From Cladopsammia gracilis (lineage: Eukaryota > Cnidaria > Anthozoa > Scleractinia > Dendrophylliidae): a stretch of 64,000 nucleotides of DNA. A model generated the notes under the pieces. It did no database searches, had not been told where the DNA came from, and was given only the letters and a program-made list of their open reading frames with translations. Numbering within the stretch: the stretch's first letter is position 1; every line of letters starts with the position of its first letter. Below are positions 23,801-35,800 of the stretch, in pieces. The DNA is taken from contig JAJGOT010000115.1 in the NCBI GenBank assembly GCA_022457155.1, positions 132,501 to 196,500 on the forward strand, written 5' to 3'. Both the position numbers and the translations under genes were made by a program.

Positions 23801-26800
23801 AATTTTGACATGTATCCTGCATTATGCTAGGATCAGTAATGCCAGCTAGGATGCTAGGACTTCTAGGATCAGATCGAAAGTGCCATGTGAGGTGATAAAT
23901 AAACAAACATGGTTTTTTATATATATAGTATTAATTAAAAGGACATCTCAATAATAGTTATGCCTTCAGGGATGGAAACTTAATTTTGAGTTTCAGAGCA
24001 AAAATTGACAAACAATTTGTACTTATGCATCCAAGAAGATTTGACTCACCTTATCCCCCTTACTTTTGCCAAACTAGACCGTTTTGTACTTAAATCTATT
24101 TTTTGTAGCAAATTTATGAAGAGGCAAAGAGGGGTTTTGAGGACACACTGAACACCAAGGAGAAAGGAGTTGTTCTGACAAAGGATGACAAGGCACATGG
24201 CTCTCTGCTGATCATGAATGAACTAATCAGAAGCGCCAGCATTGAAGGAGAGGTTAGTGTCACTTTGTTCTACACATGTACACTGTAGAAACTACAAACA
24301 CAATATATTTATTTACCCCATTCTGACTGGGGGTTGTGGGGGAGGGGGGGGGGGGGTAGGTGTCTCTATGACTTTGAACATCTACATTTATAACTTTAGA
24401 AGCATTTAACCAGAGCTGACAAAACTTTGTGACTTTTTCTTACATGTATCTGGGAATAGTTTCAATTTTTGTGACCGATTTTTGTTTATGACAAGCATGT
24501 TTACCCAAATTTTAGATTTTCTGTTTAAATTGATGTTTAAATGGCAAATTTTAAAGATTTTTTGTAATTAACATTTTTTATGTGATTTTGCTAAATTATG
24601 CTACATTTTGGCACTCTTGTAACATGATGATGGAAATCCAAGATGGTGATACATGTAATTAAGGGCATAATAAAACTTTAACTTTATTTCTATTAATTAA
24701 AAAAGAAACATTTTTTGATTGGTTTGCAGCGAGCTAAGCAGGAACTAGAAGAGATCTACTGCGATCAAACACAGAGCCAGGTCAGTCTAGATGACCTTGG
24801 CATCACCTCCCCCAAAAGTAAGTTTGCTCTGCAAACTGGATACCAGCATCAGAGGTCATTGGCATTACTTGGAGGGGGAGGGATGGGGGAAACCATGTGC
24901 CACAGCAAAGATTGCAAGGAATTTATGGATAATCACTTTGAAGAGGTGAGATGAAAGTCCTACATGTAATAGTTTGTACTTAAATGTACCATACCAAACT
25001 CTATTAAGTCAGCTTCTGGTGAAATTAATCAGAGGCCTGTTTCTCTAAAGTCCTGATACCTTTTTGGGCTCTAAGCTATATTTAACATTGAAGTTGCCAG
25101 TGGAGGTTGGGTGCCCAAGAACCTTACCCCCTGCTAGATAGATAAACATACTAGTCAAATCAGCATCTGGAGGGAAAGCTACCCAAGGATACAGTAAACA
25201 CCCGCATATAAGAACACATGGATTAAGAACATCAGGCTGAAATTTTGCAAATAAAGCACCATTTTTATAAGAACAAAATCAGCCTGGAAATATAAAATGT
25301 TCTTATAAAATGGATAAGACATTAAAAAAATTTAAGGATCATACAGAAGGCCTGCTGCCAAATAACAACAGCTCATCAGCTGTGATGCTGTTTTGCATTT
25401 GTTTTGAGCTTTTTTCCTTTCAAATGATCTTACATTTTCTTTGCCATTAAATATGCTAATTTAATCTCAAGCATTTTTTTTGCATTGTTACAGTTCTGAA
25501 TTCCAACAACAAAATTTAAGAACAATTTAAGAACACCTTCAGGCTGATTTTTCACTAAGCACCCAATAAATAAGAACCTGATCAGCCTAACCTCCAAAAT
25601 CATGTGTTCTTATATGCGGGTGTTTACTGTATGTGATGCCTACATGTATGAGGACCGTACTGAGGAATCTCCTGGGCCACTAGCACAGAAAAACAGCCAA
25701 AGCATCAATGGAAAACGCTGGGAAGGGTACAAGTTGCCCTGCTATGAGGACACACCAAATATAACTGAGGGGAAGGCTGCAACAAGCCAGTGCCACGGCC
25801 ATGCTTTGTTCTTGTCGTTAACTAACTTAATTTAACGTTAATTTAACTTCATTTAAAATCCCAATCTATCTAGAATGGTGATACAGTTTTTAGCCTGCAA
25901 ACCAGCCCAACTTGCTTCATCAACTTTGAATTTTTAATGTTTACATGTATGTTATGAAATGTTGTTAACATAAAAAAAGATTTCCTGGCCTGAAAAAAAT
26001 TATCGGGACTTTAGAGAAGTGGGCTCTTTCCTTTAAAAATAATTCTTAAATATAATACATGGAATTTTATACCATAAAATAACACTTACAATGTATAACC
26101 CCCACACCCCCCTGTTATATGTGTAAACCAACCTGGTTATAGGCCCATCATTTCGGTAACAAAACATTATTTCAATTATACCCCCCTCCTATACATGTAT
26201 ATAAGCACAGGACAGTTCCTTAACAGCAATTTTGTTTTTACAAAAAGTTACAGACACCAAGTTGTCTAAAACAATGCTTCTTTGTCCCATGTGACTTTTT
26301 GCTTGCCAGCCAAAAACTCCTTACAAAGTTTTATCAGCCTTGGGCTTATAAGCGGCATTTTACAGTATTTGTTATCAATTTTTGTTCTCTTCTGTTTTCA
26401 ATGTAGGTGTGCAAATTGGTTTTAAAATACAGAACAACAAGAAACAGCTCCATTCAGCAGATGTTGCTCACCATTCTACCAAGACTTGCTGCCTTCCAAC
26501 CTTTGAGATTCGTGAAGAAGTGAGTCTGATTATAATGTACAACTTGTGTACTTATTAGTCTAATAGTACACATATTTAACCTTTTTTAAAACTCCCAAGA
26601 GTGCCAAACATTAAAATTCAAGGAAAAATCCCAAATTTATTTTTGCAAAATATTGAAAAAATGGTGGTACCATACAAAAGTACTGCCGATCAGGTTTCGT
26701 TTGAATGGTCGCTCTGAAGGATTTCGGCCACAGACTCGCAAGTTAGAACTGCACTAAATGCACATGTCTCTGGCAGAAATGACTCTGGGAGTGAAAGGGT

Positions 26801-29800
26801 TAACTGCACCAACATAATTATTACATTTATTATATACATGTACATTAAATTTTTTGTAATCTTCCTTTAAATACAATATTACATGTAGAATTTCTCCCAC
26901 TGTGGCAAAATCATATCTCAACACATGTAAGATATTAATTTTATCTTCACTGTAAATGAAGTGAAGATGTCAATATCTTTACTTATTAATAAGCTATCGT
27001 GCTTGCCCTTATTAAATATCAAATGGGGTAAGACGTGTTGGTCTACACTCGGCAATCTTCTGAAAATGTTGGCCTGTGTATGAAGTGCTCAGCGACCAAT
27101 CTATGGAGGCCTATCTAGATCTCCCTGGCCTGGATCTCCCGCTTGAGCTCTAACATGTACATGAAGCAGTGGCCAACGTAGGGAGGGGTCTAGGGCTGCC
27201 TGTGGCCTGTGTCCCCCCTGAAGCTCTGACATTTAAATCTGTACATGGATCACTGGTAAATTTAGGGAGGAGCATGGGGTTGCCTGTGATGGCCTGGGTC
27301 TCCTCCTTGAGGTCTGACATGTATAACTGTACATGGATCAGTTGCCAATGTAGGGGAAAACCTCAGGATGGCTATGATGGCCTTGATCCCCTCCATTTTG
27401 ATAAACACTTGCAAAGCACACAGGTCTAAAAAGTGATAGACCACTTTTTCTGTTAGCTGAAATGTTAGAAACATTGTACACTGTAAATCTAAGTTCAAGT
27501 TTGTTTCTTGCAAATTTGATGGAGACAATTTTGTTTTCAATGTTTTAATTTTAGATACCTAAAGGATACCATGGAATATCTGTCTTCTGCTCTTAAAAGG
27601 GTGAGTGAGTCCTTATTTTTCTTTCCTGCATCAACTTCATGCAGAATTCAAGTCTAGAGAACTTTCTCCTGTGTTTTTATAATGTTTGGTGTGGGTGCAG
27701 GGAATACATATTAGGCATGATTCGAGTACAATGACCCACCCCCAATCATCGTGAAATTCTCTTTTGGCCCACCCCTTTTCTCTAAAAAGAATAGGCCTGG
27801 CCCACCCCATGAACCCCTCCCCCCCCACATGAATAATGACCGGTCCCTAAGTATAAAATTATATTAAACATAAAGCTAAGTTACATTATGCTTTTTTCTC
27901 TAGTTATAGTTATTAAGTGTCTTGGTGGGGTTAGATGTGATAATTTACTGCAGTTTTCCATAAGAACAATAAAAATTTAATATATAGAATGCTTAAAATT
28001 AATTACATCATGATCATTCATAACAACCTGCTTAATATGGACACCCTGTTAATTCGGACAGTTTCCTTGGTCCCTATGGTGTATTTACAGTGTATTAACA
28101 AGGTTTGCTCTGTGTGTAAATATATTTTCAGGAAAGGGAGCGATCTTCTGCATTCAAGGCCACTGGTTTGATTGCCCTTGCAGTGCGACATGACATAGAA
28201 CGACACAGAGGACCAGTGTTTGAACAAGTCAAAGCTCTGTTTCCTATGAAGGATCCTGGGCACAAGTAAGGCCAAATTCACAACACCATGAAGCAGGCTT
28301 TTAGCCAGAAATTGAAAAGTGGCCGTCCAAAAGATATTTTCCATCATAATTTTTTAAAGGATTAGGTGCAATTTTCATGAATTTCTTCAAAAAGTGGGCG
28401 TCCACAGGACTCCTGAACGCCCTGCTGGCTAAAAGCTTGCCATGAAGAGTGTTTCATCTGGATATCCAAACACACAAAAGTGAGTTGAAAAACAAGGCGC
28501 AGCCAAGATTTTTTTAACCCACTTCGAGATGTCTGGATTCCTTTATGAAACACTCTTTTGAGTGATTGATGAGGCTTCTCAAACAGATCATTAAAATGCG
28601 GAGAGAACAAAGGAATAAAGTCACTAATAAAAAATAATGCTAATTAAGACTGGGTATGCAAACCTCCTTCATGGCAGTGATTTCCTTTGTGTTCTCGTCA
28701 TGAATAATAAATGAGTTTTCACCGGCTTTCTTATTCTTGTGCCTTTTTTTTTCAGACGTCAAAAAGCAGTTACAGTTGATCCAATGGTGTTTGCATGTGT
28801 TGCCATGATGTCCCGGGCAATTGGGCCAAAGATCTCTAAAGAAGTTAAGGATTTGTTGGAACCAATGCTGTCAGTTGGTTTAAGGTACATGTACAGTGCA
28901 CTGCTACAATTACATGTAAGTTGTACTAACACAGTTGTACAAAAAATCAAAGGGCTCTTAAGAGCCATCTTGTGAGTATAAAACAATGTAAAGCTAAGTC
29001 CACAGATTGGTTTTGATTTCCCATACTAGGTTTGAAGTCAAAGAATTTAAGTGTAAAACAGATTTAAAACAAACAGAACATCTTAGCATGACATACGTAT
29101 CTATAATGCACTGTGTTGAACAAGACTGTCTTGACAACCGAATGACATAATAATGTTGGGGAATTAAAATTCAGCAATCATTTTTTAACACCAAATACAG
29201 TGGGGAATTCAAAAAAGTTTACAAATGATGGAACGAGTGAATCTGTTCCCCGTATACTACATGTACTGTATATCTCACTCAACGCTTCGCATATTCACAA
29301 GATAATGATGTACTTCAAAGTTAGGCTACCCAATTTAAGTATGGAATCCAGAATCTGGAATCCAGAATGTGGGATGCGGGATGGGGAATGTAACAACAAC
29401 AAAATTGTATTAATTTTGAATAATGTCACATTGTTGAACATGGCCAGCAAAATGGCGCTAAATCTCAACCTTTATTTACCTCTTGCAGTCCAGCCCTCAC
29501 AGCTTGTTTACATGATTTGGCTCGACAAGTGCCACAACTTAAAAAGAACATTGAAGGTACAAGTGTATATTTATATATCAACCTTTTAAATAAATAAAAT
29601 ATATTAAGTGTATTGTTGTTTGTCTCATGATATAGAATGTAGATTGGGACTTTCCAACTGCTTACTGCTAGTCTTCATCAGGCGATAAGGTCAACTGATT
29701 ATGTGCCATCATTAGTATCGCGATGGTAGCCATGGACTGGAACTCAATCCACATTATTCCGGCGAGAAGCTGTAAGTTCTCTCTGCAGAATCGAAATTCC

Positions 29801-32800
29801 CAAATCCTGGATGCCAAAGTTCGGTCAAGAAACACAACAACAGACAAAATGGTACTAACTACAGCAGGCTGCAGCTTAGCATTGGCTACCTTTTTTTTTG
29901 TGATTGGCCAGAGTAATTAGTAATATTACAATGTACTTTCAATTGGTTTTGTTTTTTCGACACTGAATTGAAAAGTTTACTGTTTTTTTTTTTATTAATA
30001 ATTACACTAAAGTCAATTCAGGTGATGGGGACACCTGCTCCCAAAAATTCACAAAGCTTATTATTTTTAGGATTTAATGGAAGTTGCTAAAGATCAACCT
30101 TTAACTCTCACATGTACTGTACATTGTTTTCTCAATTTGTAGATGGCCTCCTGAAGATGCTGTCCATGATCTTAATGCAAAAAACATTACGTCATCCTGG
30201 TGCACCAAGAAGTACCACGCCCACACTCGCTCCTTCAGGTGACTACATATCTACACTCTCCTTTATATGTTATCAATACATACATGTAACAGAAGAATCT
30301 CCATGAGCAACCACCTCTTTTAAGTGACTACTTTTCCAAAATACCTAATTTCTCCCAGTCAAATCACAGCAACCACAACCACTTCCAATGCTGGTGAATT
30401 TGGCTAATTCCTTGTAAGTGGTAAAAATGTTCTCAAATGCATCAAGTCAGTCAGCTACACTATCTGTTTGGTTGAAAGAAAATTGTGAATGTTTGTGAAA
30501 TTGTAAATTTTTATTGTCTTAATGGGGGTAAGGTGTGGCAATTAAAAACAATAAAAACACCCATAGTAAATAACATTATCCACATGAATCTTCTTAATAT
30601 ACGGACAGACAGTTGCCATGGTTCCTTCAGTGTCTGTATTAACAGGGTTATAGTCAGGGTTTGACTGTTACATGTATGTGTACATACACTACTTTTCAAT
30701 GTATTACACCCTGTAAGTAATCATTTTTTGAAATGTTATAACTCTAGCATCTTCTCATGCACTCTTTGACACTTTGGATGTGACAAGTACTGTGTTAGCT
30801 TTGAGGACTCTGGGCACATTTGACTTTGAAGGTAAATACATGTACTGGTAAATAAATACATTTTTATTATTATTAATGAATTTTGACTACAATTAATATT
30901 TTGAGAAAGATGCAATTTTCATCATGTCACAAGGGTGGCCAAAGACAAAAATCTGAGTCTCTGACAGGATTGAAACCAGTGAACCTCTGCACACCGGTCA
31001 GATGCACCAACCACTGAGCTATGAGAGACTCATGAGGAGTTAAGCCATATACCAGGTTCATATGTATACGACTTGCGTCCTGTATACTGCTACATTTGTA
31101 GGATCGGCAATCTCGAAAGCAACATGTGAGGTGATAAACAGCATAATCAGTTGAACACATAACCCAGAACACCTGTGAGCAGGGCTCGAAATTAAAAAAA
31201 AGTTCAGTCACCATTTTGCGACTAGATACGAAAATCAAGTCGCAAGTTCACAAACATTAGTCGCAAAATTAAGTAGCAATACAGAACGAAACATGCAATA
31301 CTATAAACTTGGCCGCCACAATCGTAATGATCAAGACATTTTTCTCGATCTTAAAACTAGTGTACAACTCAAAATTATATTTTTTGGTGAAATTAGCTTC
31401 CAGAAAGGATACAATCTTGGAACATATCTACTTAAACGTCCGTCACCGTAGCGAAATTGATGATACTTTGGCGGATTCCACCTGGCCGCGATCGGCCGCG
31501 ATGACAGCTCTAATCCAGCGGTTTAACAAACAAAAATATGAGCCTGCAATACATATGAATAAGAAACCGCTGCAATGGGGGCCGCGATCGAGGGAATAGC
31601 GTTGCGTCGTAACATTGCGGGTAAATTACATAAATTTTACCCCATATCTTCAAATGTCTACGATAATCAAGGCACGCAACAATATATTTTTTCAGTTCTT
31701 TACTTATTTCAGCAAAAATAGTGGCAAAGTAGCGACTGCTAGGCTTTCCATTTCGTTATTGGCCAAGGCGAAAACTACTCGCAAATTTGCGACTCCTCTG
31801 GAAGTTTTAGTCGCAAACACAAAAATTAAGTCGCAAATGCGACCGTATTGGTCGCAATTTCGAGCCCTGGTGAGGAGTGTCACTAGGAAGTGGTACGGCT
31901 GTGAATTAAGTGTTTCAATACAACGTTTAGTAAGACCTTTTGGCCATGTGCCACATTGTTATGGCTGTTAATTGAAATAGAACAGTTGATGAAAAAAGTT
32001 ATTGAGTACCCTGAGAAATCAGGAAAGGATGGTACAGTACATGTAAAAGTTAAGCTTGGTAATCAAAATAATGAAAAAGATGTGCAGTAATGTTCAACAT
32101 GTCATGTTTATGTGCTATTGTCTAACTGTCTGTTTGAAAATTCAGGTCACCAGTTGGCTCATGGAAACCTCGTTCGGCACTGTGCTGACACTTTCTTGGC
32201 AAGTGAACACAAGGACATTCGTATGGAAGCTGTCAGAACTTGTTCCAGACTCCTGTCTCCGTCACTTCATGTAAGTCAATGTGCGACTATGTAAGCAACT
32301 GCTTTTCCAAAGCACCAAAATTTCTTCAGTCAAATAACTATAAACCTTTCTTAAGTGACTGCCTTTTCGTTGCCGGGCATAAAATTATAGCCACGGTGTA
32401 CCTTTAAAGTTATTTTCTGCAGTGATGCCACTGAAAGTCAAGTTAAGGATTATCAAAAGCTTATGACTTAATTACAAAACATTAAGAACAACAAAAATTA
32501 ACTGTACTTTGTTTTGTATTCACAAGATGGCTTTTAGAACCCTTTCATTTATTCACCCTGCAGGGTGTTTGGGTGGTTGGGGAGGAGGCTTATTGCAAAA
32601 TAATTTTGCGATAAGCCGCCTCCCCCAACCATTGTAAACTTACTCAGTGAAGGATGAGACTAATGAAAGGCTCCTCGTGCTAACTCATGACATGAATATG
32701 AAACTACCTTAGACCCCCCCCCCCCCCTCCTATGTATTTTGCTTCCCCAGCCCCTGCCCTCTGCTTCCAACTCCCCCCTCCCCCCTCCCTCCAACATTGT

Positions 32801-35800
32801 TCCCATGGGTAAAGCAGGTGACCATTACCTATTGCATGCATTTGGAATGTTTAATATAGTGCGCAAGCCTTACGCACTGGTCAGCGGAATTACCAAGAAA
32901 AGTTTACAGCTGACAGATGGAAGGAAGGAAGGAAGGAAGGAAAGAAGGAAGGGATGGAGGGAGGAGTGACAATTCGCATATTTGTCCCCGTCTGCTATAA
33001 CTTGACCAATATGCTTTGTGCATGCACAAGTTAATAATAGGTGGCCAATCAATGGCTGATATTGTGTTTCCTTAATAATATCCTACACAGCCAATGGTTG
33101 TGCCAAGTGCTGCTCTTCATCATGCTTCTATCAGCGCCAGTTCAACTCAGGTTGTATCAGAAGTGCTGTCCAAGATGCTTATGGTGGGAATCACTGATCC
33201 AGGTACTGCTACTAACTAGTGCTAAAAATAATGATAAAATTTCTCACGATACAATACTCATCTTGACACTAGCTGTCACGATACGATAACTAACACAATA
33301 AGATACACTAACAAAGCCCAATAGTCTTCAAATCAAACTTGTTTATCATGGCAAGGGCTGAACCCTCCTCAATTTGAACGGAACAGTGTTTTACAATGCT
33401 ATATTCTGCTGTTAGACTAAGTGTTTTTCACTTTTTTTTAATACGATTCTTGCAAAATAAATATTAAGTAATTAAGTATTCAGGTTTCTTCACAGGTTTT
33501 TCACAGGTTTTCATCCAATAGTGTATGGAAATTGATGGCCCATAAAAATGCATTTTCATAAATTAAAGTTCATGGCCTATGAAAATTAGTGGTCATGAAA
33601 ATTCATGCTCATGAAAATTCATGAACTATGAAAATTCAATTGGCAATGAAAATTCATGGCCTATGAAAATCTATGGGCTATGAATATCCATGGCTAGTAA
33701 AATTCATGACCGATGAAAATCCATGGGGGCATGAAAATTAAAAAAAAATTGTGGCCTTTGAAAATTCATGGCCTAATGAAAATTCATGGCCCACAAATAA
33801 TCATGGCCATTTAATGAAAGTCATGGGACCTTAAAAGAAAATATATTGAGTGATGTTCTGTTTTTTATTCTTACAGACTCGGACATTCGTTTTTGTGTGT
33901 TGTCGTCACTTGATGAGAGATTTGATGCTCACCTGGCCCAGGCCGAGAACTTGTCAGCTTTGTTTGTGGCCCTTAATGATGAGGTAGGATACAGTAATTA
34001 TCTTTGTCAACACTTTTAACAAAAATCATTTAACAGTGATTATTTATGATGAATCTTTTGCTACAGAAGCTACAACCTCGGACAAAACTGTTGAGACACT
34101 CTTCATCTATTTCTTAATTTTAGGCCCAATTTCCGCGTCAACAAACATAAAGAAATCCCCCCTCCCCACCCCCCATGCAATGTTGTTTTGTTCTAAAAAC
34201 TGTCTGATTCAAATACAGTAATACCCAAAACAACATTGGAAGGAGGGGGAGGGGAGGGCGCATATTTATATTGTGGTGTGGGAAATTTGTCTCAGAAGTA
34301 TACCAAAATGTAAGGGTAATTTCAGTTTGTCTCAACTAGTTTTGTCCGGGGTTGTCTATAGACTGTTTTTTATTTCTATGTCGTTGTCAACTTTGAAATT
34401 ACCTTCCTGTTGTTTTTTCTTGTGTGTTTCATTATAGTCGTTATTTTAATACATTTCTTTGTTTGATTGGAACACGAAATAAAAATTGGAGCGGAAAATT
34501 TCAAGTTGTGGGTCTCGAATTACATAGCTTGTCAACAGGTTCATCGCTGGGAATGCTACAATGAGTACGGCCTGTAAACAAATTGCGCGTCTGTAAAGTT
34601 TTGGAGGTGGAATTTTCAATGTTATTTAGAATCAGTAGTTAAAATGGATCTGTTAAAGTCATATGATAGTGACGAATCATTTTCCGATGATTCAGAACCC
34701 GCGCGTGTACAACTTGGTGAGAAAGATGTTAGAAGTGTCTATCTCTTAACTTATAGCCAAGCAAATATGGAGCTATTTTCTTCGCGCGAAGATTTTGCTC
34801 TCGCTGTTGTTCGGTCATTCAGCAATGGTAGTGCAAAAATTGTCCACTGGTGTTGCTGCCGTGAGAGCCACCAAATATCGGGAAAACATTACCATCTAGC
34901 TGTGAAACTAGATCGAAATCAGCGGTGGGTATCGTCGAAAGAATCTTTGCGCAGTGAGTACGGCATCGTTGTGAATTATTCAAGTTGTCATCACAACTAC
35001 TATAGCGGTTGGAGATACGTGACCAAGTCAGACAGCAATTATATAGAAAGCGTTGATCATCCAGACCTAAAAAACAGCCAGGAACCTAGAACAAGTTCAG
35101 CAAGTCGTGCAAAGAGGAGCCGGTGTAAGGGTTTGAGGAAAGGAAAAGAATGTGGTGCTCTGGATGACACAGAAAGCGAGGAGGAAATGGGAGATGCAGA
35201 TACGCTCTCCAGTAGAAAAAAAAAAAAGAAAGAAAAAGCGGCTATCTGCGTTTAAAGTGTCCGAAATTATTGTCGAAAAGAAACTGAAACCTTTAGTGGA
35301 ACTGCAAGCTCTTGCTTGTGAACAAAAACGCGAAGGGAAAACAGATGTTGCGGAATTTCTTATTAACCGCATGCCTCGTGTGGTGGCAGATATATTAAAT
35401 TCTACCTGGCAAATTGAAAACGCACAAGAGAAACTGGCACGTTCTAAGAAAACCCGAATGCAAATTTTAGAAGAAGCGAGAGAAAGTGAATGCGCAGAAG
35501 GTTGGGGTGGTCAGTGGCAGATTTGTGCGGAAGAAATTCTCAGTAACAATGGAGTTTCTGTAAACGTGTTTCGTGACGCAGTGACAGAGGTTTTGAGTAA
35601 GGGAAGAGGTAAATATCGAAACATCATGATAACTGGCAATGCGAACTGTGGTAAAACCTTTCTGTTGAATCCACTTACTGTGATTTATCAAACATTTTGT
35701 AATCCTGCAACAGGAAGCTTCGCGTGGGTAGGAGTGGAAAATGCGGAGTGCATTTTTCTTAACGACTTTCGATGGTCGCCTCAAATTATACAGTGGCACG

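Noticed and set aside
34073..34354. The two 282-bp repeats as two independent MITE insertions
   Set aside because: TA is present only on the outer side of each copy, and the inner sides read TC and GA. This fits one element whose ends are these repeats.
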